A stretch of DNA of 64,000 nucleotides, taken from NCBI RefSeq assembly GCF_004121055.1, contig NZ_PYAL01000001.1:1178001-1242000 (forward strand). The letters run 5' to 3'. This DNA comes from Achromobacter aloeverae. Its GTDB lineage: Bacteria; Pseudomonadota; Gammaproteobacteria; Burkholderiales; Burkholderiaceae_B. The translations under genes were made by a program, and so were the position numbers. A model generated the notes under the pieces. That model made no database searches. It worked only from the letters and a program-made list of their open reading frames with translations, and had not been told where the DNA came from. This document shows positions 19,826-29,288 of the stretch, piece by piece; the first letter of the stretch is position 1; every line of letters starts with the position of its first letter.

Positions 19826-21712
19826 TCAATACGCACCGCCCAGCGCGTGGCGGGCGACGTAATGATCGGGACCGACATTGACCAGCGGCTGGACCAGGGG
19901 TTCGTCGCCAGGCTTGCGCACGGGGCTCGGAATTTCCTCGGTCAGCAACTGGCGCTTCAGGTGCCGGCGCGCCGGATCGGCGATCGGCACGGCGGCCATC
20001 AGCTTCTTGGTATACGGGTGCTGCGGATTCTCGAAAATGGCGCGGCGCGGGCCGATCTCCACGATCTGGCCCAGGTACATCACCGCCACGCGGTGGCTGA
20101 TGCGCTCGACCACCGCCATGTCGTGCGAAATGAACAGGAAGGACACGCCCAGGTCACGCTGCAGGTCTATCATCAGGTTGACGATCTGCGCCTGGATGGA
20201 CACGTCCAGCGCGGACACCGATTCGTCGGCGATCACCACCTTGGGATTCAGGGCCAGGGCGCGCGCGATGCAGATCCGCTGGCGCTGGCCGCCGGAAAAC
20301 TCGTGGGGGTAGCGCTGCGCCACTTCCGGCGCCAGGCCGACGCGCTCCAGCAGCTCGGCGACGCGGCGCTCGGCCTCCTTGCCGCTGGCCACGCGATGCA
20401 CCAGCAGGGGTTCCATGATGGAGAAGCCCACCGTCACGCGGGGATCGAGCGACGCGAAGGGATCCTGGAAAACGAACTGCATGTCGCGGCGCAGCGTCTG
20501 CATCTGCGCGCCCTTGAGCTTGCCGATGTCGCGGCCTTCCAGCAGGATGGTGCCGGACTGGCTTTCCGTCAGGCGCAGCAGGGAACGGCCGGTGGTCGAC
20601 TTGCCGCAGCCGGACTCGCCCACCAGGGCCAGGGTCTCGCCGGGGTAGAGGTCGAAGCTGACTTTCTCGACGGCATGCACGCGGCCGCGCACCCGGCCCA
20701 GGATGCCGCCGCGCAGGTCGAAGCGGGTCACCAGGTCGCGCACGCTGAGCAGGGGCTTGCCGCCGTGGCTGGGGGGCGCCGCCGCGGCCGTCTCTTCGAC
20801 GGCGGGCGCGGCGGGCGCGGCGCCTTCGACCTGTACCAGCGGAAAGCGCGCCGGCAGGTCGGTGCCGGACATGGAGCCCAGGCGCGGCACCGCCGACAGC
20901 AAGGCCCGGGTGTAGGGATGCTGCTGCCGCGCGAAGACCTGCTCGGACGGCCCTTCCTCTACCTTGTCGCCGCGATACATGACCAGCACGCGGTCGGCAA
21001 CTTCCGCCACCACGCCCATGTCGTGGGTGATGAAGATCACCCCCATGTGCATTTCTTCCTGCAGCGCGCGGATCAATTGCAGGATCTGCGCCTGGATGGT
21101 CACGTCCAGCGCGGTGGTCGGCTCGTCGGCGATCAGCAGCGCCGGCTTGCAGGCCAGCGCCATGGCGATCATGACGCGCTGGCGCATGCCGCCCGACAAC
21201 TGGTGCGGAAAGCGGTTCATGATGGACCGCGCTTCCGGAATGCGGACCAGCTCCAGCATGCGCAGAGCCTCGGCGCGCGCGGCGGCGCTGTCCTTGCCCT
21301 GGTGCAGCCGGATGGACTCGGCGATCTGGTCGCCGGCCGTGAAGACCGGGTTCAGCGAGGTCATCGGCTCCTGGAAGATCATCGCCATGTCGGCGCCGCG
21401 CACGCCGCGCATGGTGCGCTGGCTTGCGCCGGCCAGTTCCAGCAGCGATCCGTTGCGGCGGCGCAGCTGCATGGCGCCCTGGGCGATGCGCCCGCCGCCG
21501 TGTTCGACCAGGCGCATCAGCGCCAGCGAGGTCACGGACTTGCCGGAACCCGACTCGCCCACGATGGCCAGGGTCTCGCCCCGGTCCACATGGAAATTGA
21601 GGTTGCGCACCGCTTCCACGGTACGCTCCGCGCCCACGAAGCGCACGGTCAGGTCATTGACCTGGACGACCCGGTTATCCGGCATCGCCAGGCGTTCGGC
21701 TCCATCGGCCAT
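19826..21712 (-). CDS. gsiA: Dual-domain peptide/glutathione ABC transporter ATPase (GsiA type)
   Basis: The 628-residue protein has two fused ABC ATPase domains. Domain 1 (about 10-260) has Walker A GESGSGKS, signature LSGGMRQR and Walker [13 protein letters not shown]. Domain 2 (about 315-580) has GESGCGKST, signature FSGGQRQR and Walker B VVIADES (Ser in place of the common Pro). A proline/alanine-rich linker (about 275-310) separates them. It powers the GsiBCD importer. The start [10 protein letters not shown] at 21712 is preferred; eight extra codons are possible upstream. Confidence 0.92.
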   Translation of the reverse strand: MADGAERLAMPDNRVVQVNDLTVRFVGAERTVEAVRNLNFHVDRGETLAIVGESGSGKSVTSLALMRLVEHGGGRIAQGAMQLRRRNGSLLELAGASQRTMRGVRGADMAMIFQEPMTSLNPVFTAGDQIAESIRLHQGKDSAAARAEALRMLELVRIPEARSIMNRFPHQLSGGMRQRVMIAMALACKPALLIADEPTTALDVTIQAQILQLIRALQEEMHMGVIFITHDMGVVAEVADRVLVMYRGDKVEEGPSEQVFARQQHPYTRALLSAVPRLGSMSGTDLPARFPLVQVEGAAPAAPAVEETAAAAPPSHGGKPLLSVRDLVTRFDLRGGILGRVRGRVHAVEKVSFDLYPGETLALVGESGCGKSTTGRSLLRLTESQSGTILLEGRDIGKLKGAQMQTLRRDMQFVFQDPFASLDPRVTVGFSIMEPLLVHRVASGKEAERRVAELLERVGLAPEVAQRYPHEFSGGQRQRICIARALALNPKVVIADESVSALDVSIQAQIVNLMIDLQRDLGVSFLFISHDMAVVERISHRVAVMYLGQIVEIGPRRAIFENPQHPYTKKLMAAVPIADPARRHLKRQLLTEEIPSPVRKPGDEPLVQPLVNVGPDHYVARHALGGAY

Positions 21713-21763
21713 CGTTCTATTTCCTTGCTTGCACAATACGGGGGTGGCGCGCCAGCCGCCCGC

Positions 21764-22780
21764 TTATCGATAAATCGAGGCGACCGGGGCCTCGCCCACG
21801 CGGGCATGGCCGCGATACATGCCCTCGGTATTGAAAGGCAGGGTCACGTTGCCTTGCGCGTCGACCGCGATCAGGCCGCCCTTGCCCTGGATGCGCGGCA
21901 GCTTGTCATGGATGACGCTGTGCGCGGCCTGCTCCAGCGTCGCGCCGCCATACTCCATCCGCGCCGCCACGTCGTAGGCCGCCACCATGCGGATGAACAT
22001 CTCGCCGGTGCCGGTGGTCGACACGGCGCAGGTGGCGTTGGCGGCATAGCAGCCCGCGCCGATCAGCGGCGCGTCGCCGACGCGGCCGACCTGCTTGTTG
22101 GTGATACCGCCGGTGGAGGTCGCGGCGGCCACGTTGCCTTGCGCGTCCACGGCCACGGCGCCGACCGTGCCGAACTTGCGATCGGCGTCGATGGGTTCGG
22201 GTGGCACTCCGGGCTTGGACCCGGGTCTGGGTTCGGACGCCGGCTGGCCACGCGCCACCATCGCCTGCCCGTCATGGTCCAGCACCGCCGCATCCGGCTG
22301 CTCGCGCTGCACGCGCAACAGCTGCTCGCGGCGCGCTTCGGTGGAGAAGTACGACGGGTCGACGATCTCCAGCCCCTGCTCGCGGGCGTAGGCCTGCGCG
22401 CCCTCCCCCACGAAGAACACATGCTTGCTGTTCTCCATGACCTTGCGGGCCGCCAGCACCGGATTGCGCACGCAGTTCACATTGGCGATCGCGCCCGAAC
22501 GCAGCGTGGCGCCGTCCATGATGGAGGCGTCCAGCTCGTGCGTGCCGGCGCTGGTGAAGACGGCGCCGTGGCCGGCGTTGAACAGCGGACAGTCCTCCAG
22601 CAGGCGCACGGCTTCGGTGACGGCATCCAGGGCCGATCCGCCCTGGGCCAGCACGGCCTGGCCGGCGCGCAGAATGCTTTCCAGCGCGTCGAGGTACTTG
22701 CGCTCCTGCTCGGCGGACATGGCCGCGCGCGACATGGCGCCGGCGCCGCCGTGGATGGCGATAACGGGTTGAGGTTTCAT
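21764..22780 (-). CDS. iaaA: Isoaspartyl peptidase / plant-type L-asparaginase
   Basis: The 338-residue Ntn hydrolase is made as a precursor that cleaves itself before a threonine. The expected site is Gly-Thr in FGTVGAVA, making Thr205 the catalytic N-terminus of the beta subunit. Downstream motifs STGGITNK, GRVGDAPLIGAG and STTGTGE are family hallmarks. It removes isoaspartyl residues from peptides and hydrolyses asparagine. Its ATG overlaps the stop of the RpiR regulator by 3 bases (coupled translation), and gsiA follows 51 bases later, the order seen in E. coli iaaA-gsiABCD. Confidence 0.93.
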   Translation of the reverse strand: MKPQPVIAIHGGAGAMSRAAMSAEQERKYLDALESILRAGQAVLAQGGSALDAVTEAVRLLEDCPLFNAGHGAVFTSAGTHELDASIMDGATLRSGAIANVNCVRNPVLAARKVMENSKHVFFVGEGAQAYAREQGLEIVDPSYFSTEARREQLLRVQREQPDAAVLDHDGQAMVARGQPASEPRPGSKPGVPPEPIDADRKFGTVGAVAVDAQGNVAAATSTGGITNKQVGRVGDAPLIGAGCYAANATCAVSTTGTGEMFIRMVAAYDVAARMEYGGATLEQAAHSVIHDKLPRIQGKGGLIAVDAQGNVTLPFNTEGMYRGHARVGEAPVASIYR

Positions 22781-23670
22781 CTCTTGCGATCTCCTGCGCC
22801 GTGGATCAGCCACGGCATGACGGACTGGGTCACGCCCACGGCCGCCTGTATTGAATCCTTGGCCTTGTAGGACACGGCCGCGCCCAGCGCCTCGATCAGG
22901 CAGAGGGCGGACGCTTCCGAGTTCGACGAGTACTGTCTTTCGCTATGGGCGTAGAGCGCGCCCACCGTCGTGGTGGGCGCCAGCGGCGACGTCGGCTTGT
23001 CCGTCATCGCCAATACCTGCACGCCGGCGGCCTTGGCGGCCGTGGCCAGCGTCACGGTGTCGTTCAGGTAGCGCGGGAAGGAGATGGGTATCAGCAGGTC
23101 CCGCGGCGTCAGGCGATAGATCTGCCGCGCCGCCCACGACACGCCCGCGGGCGTGGCCAGCGATTCCACCGACCCACGGTACACGAACAGGGCGCGCTGC
23201 ATCAAGCCGGCCAGGTAGCCGCTGGCGCCGAAACCGACGATGGCGATGCGGTCGGCCGCCAGGATCGCGTCGACGGCGCGCTCGATCACGCGCGGATCCA
23301 TGATCTGCAAGGTGCGCTCGATATTGCGCGCGTCCTCGCGCAGCGACGTGGCGAAGACGTCCGCCGCATTGGCCGGCTGGGCCAGCTGCGTACGCAATCT
23401 TTCCACCGGCGCCAGCGCCGACTCGAAGCCCCGCGCCAGTTCGGCGCGGAATTGCGGGTAGCCCGGCAGGCCGAGCGTACGGGCGAAGCGGTTGGCGGTG
23501 GCTATGGACACGCCGTTGGCCGCGGCGAACTCGTCGATGGTCATGGTCGCCGCGCGAAACTGGTGCGCCAGCACATACTCGGCCAGCTTGTGCTGGGCGC
23601 GGCTCATCGTGTCCTGGACGCTGGCGATGCGTTCGGCGATGGTGGTGGCGGGTACGTCGTTCACGGGCAT
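22777..23670 (-). CDS. MurR/RpiR family transcriptional regulator
   Basis: The 297-residue protein has an N-terminal RpiR helix-turn-helix (about 1-80, with MTIDEFAAANGVSIATANRFARTLG split across recognition helices) and a SIS domain (about 120-265) that binds sugar phosphates or related ligands in this family. It is the first gene of the peptide-use operon and overlaps iaaA, so it is probably the local regulator. The ligand may be a peptide or an amino-sugar breakdown product; that is a guess. A palindrome suitable as its operator lies 43-58 bases upstream. Confidence 0.88.
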   Translation of the reverse strand: MPVNDVPATTIAERIASVQDTMSRAQHKLAEYVLAHQFRAATMTIDEFAAANGVSIATANRFARTLGLPGYPQFRAELARGFESALAPVERLRTQLAQPANAADVFATSLREDARNIERTLQIMDPRVIERAVDAILAADRIAIVGFGASGYLAGLMQRALFVYRGSVESLATPAGVSWAARQIYRLTPRDLLIPISFPRYLNDTVTLATAAKAAGVQVLAMTDKPTSPLAPTTTVGALYAHSERQYSSNSEASALCLIEALGAAVSYKAKDSIQAAVGVTQSVMPWLIHGAGDRKR

Positions 23671-23712
23671 GTCCGGCGCGGGGCCGGCGGGATCAGGTAG
23701 GTCAGGGCAGTA

Positions 23713-23728
23713 TGTAAATTTAATTACG
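23713..23728 (-). promoter_or_regulatory. Candidate RpiR operator
   Basis: TGTAAATTTAATTACG contains GTAA-N6-TTAC, close to the palindromic TGTAAT/ATTACA sites known for RpiR-family regulators such as HexR. It sits just downstream of the likely -10, a position that suits repression. Confidence 0.45.
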
Positions 23729-23733
23729 AGGCA

Positions 23734-23760
23734 ATTTTAAATAAGAAAATAAATTTTCAA
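23734..23760 (-). promoter_or_regulatory. Candidate sigma-70 promoter of the RpiR-iaaA-gsi operon
   Basis: On the minus strand TTGAAA (23755-23760) is followed after 15 bases by TAAAAT (23734-23739), inside an unusually AT-rich 70-bp patch. The spacer is shorter than the ideal 17. Confidence 0.4.
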
Positions 23761-23783
23761 AGTTCGGGTAAACCCCAAAAAGA

Positions 23784-23806
23784 AAACGCCCCTCGCGGGG
23801 GCGTTT
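23784..23806 (-). terminator. Rho-independent terminator of the ybhP-clsB-ybhN-like operon
   Basis: Stem AAACGCCCC/GGGGCGTTT with loop TCGCG; on the minus strand it is followed by a T-rich run (TTTTCTTTTTGG). It lies 48 bases past the stop of the YbhN-like gene. Confidence 0.8.
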
Positions 23807-23854
23807 CTTGGAAATGGTCGATAATAGGACTGGTTTGGCAGATATAAGGCGACA

Positions 23855-24913
23855 TTAGCGCTTTATCCAGGCCATGAATGTTTTGTTCCCTTCCGTTTTG
23901 TTCCCTTCCGTCTTGCCGTTCGGCCTTTTGCGGGCCCGGACGCGCTCCTTCCCCTCCTCCGCCAGCTTGGGCAGGCGCGCCTCCAGGAAGAAGTACAACA
24001 CCGCGGCCACCGCGAACGGCGCCAGGTAGTACACCGCGCGATAGGCCAGCAAGGTGCCAAGGATCTCGTAGTGCGGCACCTGCCCCCCCAGCATGGCGAT
24101 GAAAACCGCCTCGACAACGCCCAGGCCGCCCGGAATATGGGTCACCGCCCCGGCGATGCCGCTAAGCAGCAGCACGCCAAGGATGAGCGGGTAGGACACG
24201 TCGTGACGGATCAGCGACCACACCACGAGGCCGATCGACAGCCAGCAGGCGCTGCCCAGCACGCTCTGCGCCACGGCGATCCCCAACGACGGCAGCTCGA
24301 TCTGGTGGCCGCGTATCGACCAGGCGCGCTTGCGCGCCAGCCCGCACAGCGCCACGTAGGCGGAGGCGGCGACCACCATGCCCGCGCCGATGCCGCGCAG
24401 GGCATAGTTGCTGATGCTCCAGTTATCCGGAATGGGCAGTACGCCCCAGGCGAACAAGCCGCCCGCCACCCACAGGTAGCCCAGCCAGTTGGTGGTCAGG
24501 CTCAGGCCGACGATACGCGTGATGTCGCCGGCCGCCAGCCCCAGGCGCAGGTAAAGGCGGAAGCGAAAGCCCACGCTGCCCACCAGCGACCCCATGTTCA
24601 GGTTGAAGGCGTAGGCGACGATGCCCACCGCCATGACCCGCAGCGGCGGAATCATATGCCCCAGGTACGGAATCGCCAGCAGGTCGAAGCAGCTGTAGAC
24701 CAGGTAGCTCAGCACCGCCAGCCCGGCGGCGCGCAGCAGCACCGGCCACGTATACGCCTGCAGGGCCTGCAGCACCTTGTCCCATTCGACGTGGCGGGCC
24801 TGGTCGACCAGCAGCACGATTACCAGCAGCGCGAAGGCGATGAAGAACAGCTTGCGCAGCAGCGGCCAATGACGACGCAGGCCGGCGGGGCGGTCATGCG
24901 GTGTGTCGCGCAT
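23855..24913 (-). CDS. YbhN-like (UPF0104 / LPG synthase TM-type) membrane protein
   Basis: The 352-residue integral membrane protein has about eight helices and belongs to the family that includes the flippase-like N-terminal domain of MprF (Pfam LPG_synthase_TM). A typical motif, HIPGGLGVVEAVF, is visible at about residues 257-270. It lacks the soluble aminoacyl-transferase domain. The extreme C-terminus repeats KTEGN twice, encoded by a 15-bp DNA repeat. Its start overlaps the end of the cardiolipin synthase gene by about 20 bases. Role inferred: membrane lipid handling. Confidence 0.82.
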   Translation of the reverse strand: MRDTPHDRPAGLRRHWPLLRKLFFIAFALLVIVLLVDQARHVEWDKVLQALQAYTWPVLLRAAGLAVLSYLVYSCFDLLAIPYLGHMIPPLRVMAVGIVAYAFNLNMGSLVGSVGFRFRLYLRLGLAAGDITRIVGLSLTTNWLGYLWVAGGLFAWGVLPIPDNWSISNYALRGIGAGMVVAASAYVALCGLARKRAWSIRGHQIELPSLGIAVAQSVLGSACWLSIGLVVWSLIRHDVSYPLILGVLLLSGIAGAVTHIPGGLGVVEAVFIAMLGGQVPHYEILGTLLAYRAVYYLAPFAVAAVLYFFLEARLPKLAEEGKERVRARKRPNGKTEGNKTEGNKTFMAWIKR

Positions 24914-26219
24914 GTTGCCCTCCTTCGGCCGACGCATCGTTTTCCGGTGTCGGCGCCGTGCCGGGCCGCGCAACCTCTTGTCCCCCCGGCGGGTCGTCCG
25001 GCGCCGCCGAGGACTCCGTATCGGTGGGGATGACCTGGCCTTTCGGACGCCAGGGCTGTAGCCGCGGCCGGTGCGCGGGCAGCCAACCGGTCCAGGCAGG
25101 AAAGCGGCGCAGGAAGTGGTAGACGAACACCCCGAAGAACAGGCGGCGCAGCTTGCGGCTGCCCGGCGGCGCCGGTTCGGGCTGGCGGCAGTGATGCGCG
25201 ACCAGCCACTCCAGCCTCTCGTTCAGGACGCCGGCGAACTCCTGGTCCCGGATCATCACATTGGCTTCCAGGTTCAAGGCGAGGCTCAGGGGGTCGAGAT
25301 TGCTGGAACCCACCGTTGCCCACGTATCGTCCACGGTGGCGACCTTGCCGTGCAACGGCCGCTCGCAATACTCATGGATCTGCACGCCGGCCGCGGTCAG
25401 GTAGTCGTACAGCATGCCGGCGGCCAGCTTGGCGATGGGCATGTCCGGCTCGCCCTGCAGGATGAGGCGCACGCGCACCCCGCGCCGCGCGGCGTTGCGC
25501 AGCTCGCGCAGCAGGCGGTAGCCGGGAAAGAAATAGGCGTTGGCGATGACGACGTCGCGCCGCGCCAGGCGGATGGCGGCGCGGTAGTGGCGTTCGATAT
25601 CGGTATGGTGGCGATGGTTGTCGCGCACCACCAGCATGGCCTCGGCCGACCCGACGCGCGGCGGATTCTCTGCCGCGCGCGATCGCCGGCTCCACCAGTG
25701 GCGCCGGCGCGGCGGCTCCAGCGCGCGCAAGGCGAAACGGTGCATTTCGCCGACGATGGGCCCCCTCGCCTCCACCGCATAATCCTGCTTGGCCTGCGGC
25801 CCGAAGTCGCCCAGGTGGTCCGCCGAAAAATTGATGCCGCCGATAAACGCGCGCTCGCCATCGATGACCACGAGCTTGCGGTGCATGCGGCGAAAGACGT
25901 TGGTGCGCAGGCCGAAGACGCGGGCGCGCGGGTCGAAGGCCTGGATCACCACACCGACATCCGTCATGCCGCCGATGAAGGCGTCGGACAGGCCTTCCGA
26001 CCCGTAGCCGTCCACCAGCAGGTTGACGCGCACGCCACGCCGCGCGGCGCCGATCAGCGCCTCGCGCAAGCCCTGGCCTACCTTGTCGTCGGCCAGGATG
26101 AAGGTCTCGACGAGCACTTCGACGCGCGCCTGGTCGATCGCCTCGAAGACCCGCGGATAAAACGCTTCGCCGTTCTCCAGCAGGGTGAAGGCATTCCCCG
26201 GTATCCAGCGAATACTCAT
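24894..26219 (-). CDS. clsB: Cardiolipin synthase B-type phospholipase D family protein
   Basis: The 441-residue protein has two HKD motifs: [16 protein letters not shown] in the first half and [18 protein letters not shown] in the second, the phosphodiester-transferring active sites of PLD-family cardiolipin synthases. There are no N-terminal membrane helices, which matches ClsB (YbhO) rather than ClsA. Start MSIRWIPGN at 26219 overlaps the stop of the preceding phosphatase-like gene by 4 bases. The C-terminal 50 residues are proline/alanine rich. The gene order ybhP-ybhO-ybhN is the same as in E. coli. Confidence 0.88.
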   Translation of the reverse strand: MSIRWIPGNAFTLLENGEAFYPRVFEAIDQARVEVLVETFILADDKVGQGLREALIGAARRGVRVNLLVDGYGSEGLSDAFIGGMTDVGVVIQAFDPRARVFGLRTNVFRRMHRKLVVIDGERAFIGGINFSADHLGDFGPQAKQDYAVEARGPIVGEMHRFALRALEPPRRRHWWSRRSRAAENPPRVGSAEAMLVVRDNHRHHTDIERHYRAAIRLARRDVVIANAYFFPGYRLLRELRNAARRGVRVRLILQGEPDMPIAKLAAGMLYDYLTAAGVQIHEYCERPLHGKVATVDDTWATVGSSNLDPLSLALNLEANVMIRDQEFAGVLNERLEWLVAHHCRQPEPAPPGSRKLRRLFFGVFVYHFLRRFPAWTGWLPAHRPRLQPWRPKGQVIPTDTESSAAPDDPPGGQEVARPGTAPTPENDASAEGGQHARHTA

Positions 26220-26983
26220 AATTCCACCTCCGCGGCCAGCGGCGTATGGTCGGACAGGTGCGCCCAGGGCCGCGTGGCCAGCGCCAACGGCTGGAAGCGT
26301 CTCGTATCGCGCACATAGATGCGGTCCAGCCGCAACAAGGGCCAACGGGCGGGAAAGGTCCGCGCGGCCACGCCCTGCGTGCTGATGAAGACCTCCTTCA
26401 AGCCGGCGCAGCCGCTGAGCTTGCCGTGCGCGCGCAGCCGCCAATCGTTGAAGTCGCCGGCGATGAGAACCGGATGCCCACGCGGGATTTCGCGCTCTAT
26501 GCGCCCGCAGAGCAGGTCCAACTGCCCCTGCCTGTGCGACTCGCGCAGGCCCAGGTGCACGCAGATGGCGTGCACCTGGGGCCGGCCCGGCGGCTCGATG
26601 ACACAATGAAGCAGGCCGCGCTTCTCGTGCCCGGCCACGGAAATGTCCATATTCTCGTAATGCACGATAGGAAACTTGGAAAGCACCGCGTTGCCGTGGT
26701 GTCCTTGCGGATATACGGCATTGCGGCCATAGGCGAAATCGGCCCAGATGCTGTCCGCGAGGAACTCGTATTGCGATGTCGCGGGCCAGCCCGCGAACCG
26801 CGCGGCGTGCCCCTCGTGCGCGCCCAGCACTTCCTGCAGGAAGACCAGGTCCGGCCCCACGGCACGGACCGCATCGCGCAATTCGGGCAGGATGTACTTG
26901 CGGTTGAAGAAGGTGAACCCCTTATGGGTGTTCACCGTCAAGAGCTTGAGGGACAGGGGAGCGCCCCCGTTCAATCCGGACAT
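26216..26983 (-). CDS. Endonuclease/exonuclease/phosphatase family protein (YbhP-like)
   Basis: The 255-residue protein has the EEP fold. Motifs in order are [12 protein letters not shown] (metal-binding Glu), [11 protein letters not shown] and the terminal LSDHTPL with the catalytic Asp-His. In E. coli the orthologue YbhP precedes clsB. A lipid phosphodiester substrate is plausible from context, but DNA/RNA or inositol phosphate substrates occur in the superfamily. It is the first gene of the three-gene operon. Confidence 0.85.
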   Translation of the reverse strand: MSGLNGGAPLSLKLLTVNTHKGFTFFNRKYILPELRDAVRAVGPDLVFLQEVLGAHEGHAARFAGWPATSQYEFLADSIWADFAYGRNAVYPQGHHGNAVLSKFPIVHYENMDISVAGHEKRGLLHCVIEPPGRPQVHAICVHLGLRESHRQGQLDLLCGRIEREIPRGHPVLIAGDFNDWRLRAHGKLSGCAGLKEVFISTQGVAARTFPARWPLLRLDRIYVRDTRRFQPLALATRPWAHLSDHTPLAAEVEL

Positions 26984-27049
26984 GGGTACCCGCGATCGTT
27001 ACTGGACCGTCGGGTAAAGCAAGCCCCGTACCCGGACTGCGCCAGGCAC

Positions 27050-27080
27050 AAAAAAAGCGGCCAGCGCTGACGCTGGCCGC
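27050..27080 (-). terminator. Rho-independent terminator after scoAB
   Basis: A perfect 10-bp stem, GCGGCCAGCG/CGCTGGCCGC (27057-27066, 27071-27080), with a 4-base loop. On the minus strand it is followed by seven T. It lies 26 bases past the scoB stop. Confidence 0.92.
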
Positions 27081-27105
27081 CCTTTCCGCCATGAACCGCC
27101 GGCGC

Positions 27106-27762
27106 TCAGGCCGCGATCTTGCCGGTGTCCAGCGGGGCGCCGGTCTTGGCCTTGATTTCGTCGACCGTCACGCCCGGCGCCAGTTCAACCAGCTTCAGGC
27201 CCTTTTCGGTGACTTCGATCACGCCCAGGTCGGTAATGATCAGGTCGACCACCCCCACGCCCGTCAAGGGCAGGTTGCACTCGGGCAGCAGCTTCAGGTC
27301 CTCGGTGCCGTCCTTCTTGCGCGCCACGTGCTCCATGAGCACGACCACGCGACCGACGCCGGCCACCAGGTCCATCGCCCCGCCCATGCCCTTGACCATC
27401 TTGCCCGGAATCATCCAGTTGGCCAGGTCGCCCTTGGCCGACACCTGCATCGCACCCAGGATGGCCAGGTTGATCTTGCCGCCGCGTATCATGCCGAAGG
27501 AATCGGCCGACGAGAAAATCGACGAGCCCGGCAGCGTCGTCACCGTCTGCTTGCCGGCATTGATCAGGTCGGCGTCGACCTCGTCTTCCGTCGGGAAGGG
27601 GCCAATGCCCAGCAGGCCGTTTTCCGATTGCAGCCACACCTCGATGCCGGCCGGCACGTGGTTGGCGACCAGGGTGGGCAGGCCGATGCCCAGGTTCACG
27701 TAAAAACCATCTTGCAGCTCGCGCGCGGCGCGCGCGGCCATTTCGTCACGGGACCATGCCAT
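27106..27762 (-). CDS. scoB: 3-oxoacid CoA-transferase subunit B
   Basis: The 218-residue beta subunit of a succinyl-CoA:3-ketoacid CoA-transferase. The catalytic glutamate motif SENGLLG is present at about residues 46-52, and [10 protein letters not shown] follows later, both typical of family I CoA transferases. With subunit A it moves CoA between acyl groups (for example succinyl-CoA to acetoacetate), feeding ketone bodies into the TCA cycle. The gap to scoA is 14 bases. A clear terminator follows. Confidence 0.92.
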   Translation of the reverse strand: MAWSRDEMAARAARELQDGFYVNLGIGLPTLVANHVPAGIEVWLQSENGLLGIGPFPTEDEVDADLINAGKQTVTTLPGSSIFSSADSFGMIRGGKINLAILGAMQVSAKGDLANWMIPGKMVKGMGGAMDLVAGVGRVVVLMEHVARKKDGTEDLKLLPECNLPLTGVGVVDLIITDLGVIEVTEKGLKLVELAPGVTVDEIKAKTGAPLDTGKIAA

Positions 27763-27776
27763 GATGTGTTCTCTCC

Positions 27777-28478
27777 TTAGGCCGCGGGGCGGATAGTGCG
27801 TTGTTCGATGCGTTTTTCCGGATTCGCGTTGACCACGATCCGGTGCACGAAGATGCCGGGCAGGTGTATCTGGTCCGGATCCAGATCGCCCGTATTCACC
27901 ACCTTCTCCACTTCCACGATGGTGATCTTGCCGGCCTGCGCCACGTTGGGATTGAAATTGCGCGCGGTCTTGCGGAACACCAGGTTGCCGCTGCGGTCGG
28001 CGATATGCGCCTTCACCAGCGACACGTCCGGCACCAGCGAACGCTCCATCACGTATTGCTGGCCGTCGAATTCGCGGATTTCCTTGCCCTCGGCCACCAG
28101 CGTGCCCACGCCGGTGCGCGTGAAGAAGGCGGGGATGCCGGCGCCGCCCGCGCGCAGCTTTTCCGCCAGCGTGCCCTGCGGCGTGAACTCCAGCTCCAGT
28201 TCGCCCGACAGGAACTGGCGTTCGAATTCCTTGTTCTCGCCTACGTACGAAGCGATCATCTTGCGTATCTGGCGCGTCGCCAGCAATTGGCCCAGGCCGA
28301 AGCCGTCGACCCCCGCGTTGTTGCTGATGCAGGTCAGCCCCTTGACGCCCGAATCACGCAGGGCGGCGATCAGCGCCTCCGGGATCCCGCACAGTCCGAA
28401 GCCGCCCACGGCGATCATTTGGCCGTCCTTGACGACGCCGGCCAGCGCCTCGGCGGCGCTCGCATAAACCTTGTCCAT
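27777..28478 (-). CDS. scoA: 3-oxoacid CoA-transferase subunit A
   Basis: The 233-residue alpha subunit. The N-terminal region contains the CoA-binding [13 protein letters not shown] glycine-rich motif (about 24-36), then [13 protein letters not shown] and [13 protein letters not shown], all standard for ScoA/AtoD-type subunits. It is the first gene of the two-gene scoAB operon. The 186-bp region upstream holds its promoter and the end of the thioesterase gene; no clear operator was seen. Confidence 0.92.
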   Translation of the reverse strand: MDKVYASAAEALAGVVKDGQMIAVGGFGLCGIPEALIAALRDSGVKGLTCISNNAGVDGFGLGQLLATRQIRKMIASYVGENKEFERQFLSGELELEFTPQGTLAEKLRAGGAGIPAFFTRTGVGTLVAEGKEIREFDGQQYVMERSLVPDVSLVKAHIADRSGNLVFRKTARNFNPNVAQAGKITIVEVEKVVNTGDLDPDQIHLPGIFVHRIVVNANPEKRIEQRTIRPAA

Positions 28479-28664
28479 CGCTCCAACTCCAGTAAGGTCA
28501 ATAAACGGCCTGTCCCGTTCCCGCCGCGTCCCCGCAGGGCCCGGCGCGGGTGGCCGGATTTTGGTGTTATCGGTCTTGCAGGTCTTCGCATCGGCCTGAA
28601 GGCGCCCAGGCGCCGCGGCCGATGGGCCGCGACCGATTTTACGGGGAATGCCGCAATGCGGAAA

Positions 28665-29126
28665 CTAGGCCGCCCGCATGACCCGCGCCAGCGCCGCCAG
28701 GGCCGCCGCCGGCCAGGGAGCGGAACGGTTGGCGACGTAATCCATCCAGACCAGCACGTTGCGCCCGCGCGCATAGGGGCCGCCTTCGTCGCCGGCCTTC
28801 TCCAGCACCAGTTCGAATTCCATGCTGGAACGCCCGATCCGGGTCAGGGTGTGCGTCACCCGCACGGTGGCCGGATAGGTGAGCGGACGCAGGAAATCGC
28901 AGGACGCATGGGCCAGGATGGGGCCGTCGTCCGCCGGCAGCCGCAGCCCGGCGCCATACAGAATCTGCATGCGCGCCTCTTCCATCAGGCGGAAATACAG
29001 GGTGTTGTTCAGGTGGTCCATGGCGTCGGAATCCCCCCAGCGCAGCGGCACGTCGACGACGTGGGTGGCGCCCGGGGACAAGGCGACGGAGGAGGCGGAA
29101 TCGGGATCGGAAACGGAATGGGGCAT
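28665..29126 (-). CDS. Acyl-CoA thioesterase, hotdog fold (YbgC/4HBT type)
   Basis: The 153-residue single-hotdog protein has the signature WGDSDAMDHLNN, where the Asp is the likely catalytic residue of 4HBT/YbgC thioesterases, followed by TLYFRLMEEARM. It hydrolyses acyl-CoA esters; substrate unknown. Start MPHSVSD at 29126 is chosen; the frame extends to 29282 but would overlap the start of the divergent ETF-QO gene region. Confidence 0.78.
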   Translation of the reverse strand: MPHSVSDPDSASSVALSPGATHVVDVPLRWGDSDAMDHLNNTLYFRLMEEARMQILYGAGLRLPADDGPILAHASCDFLRPLTYPATVRVTHTLTRIGRSSMEFELVLEKAGDEGGPYARGRNVLVWMDYVANRSAPWPAAALAALARVMRAA

Positions 29127-29288
29127 GAGCAAGCAGGCGGGATTTTCGCCGCGGCCGCCCGCCCGATACGACGCGGGCGAGTTTGTTCGCGGCTGCAATA
29201 CAATCGAGGGTTGAGCCTGGATCATACTTCCAGCAAACGCCGCCGCGATGCGGCATTCATCGCCAGGGACACAGAGGGGCAAAAGCGC

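Noticed and set aside
19541-22870. 1109-codon open frame on the plus strand over gsiA and iaaA
   Set aside because: Antisense shadow of well-conserved minus-strand genes; no domain recognisable.
27801-29288. N-terminal extension of the ETF-ubiquinone oxidoreductase frame
   Set aside because: It is antisense to scoA and the thioesterase, and the FAD motif begins right after the ATG at 29289.
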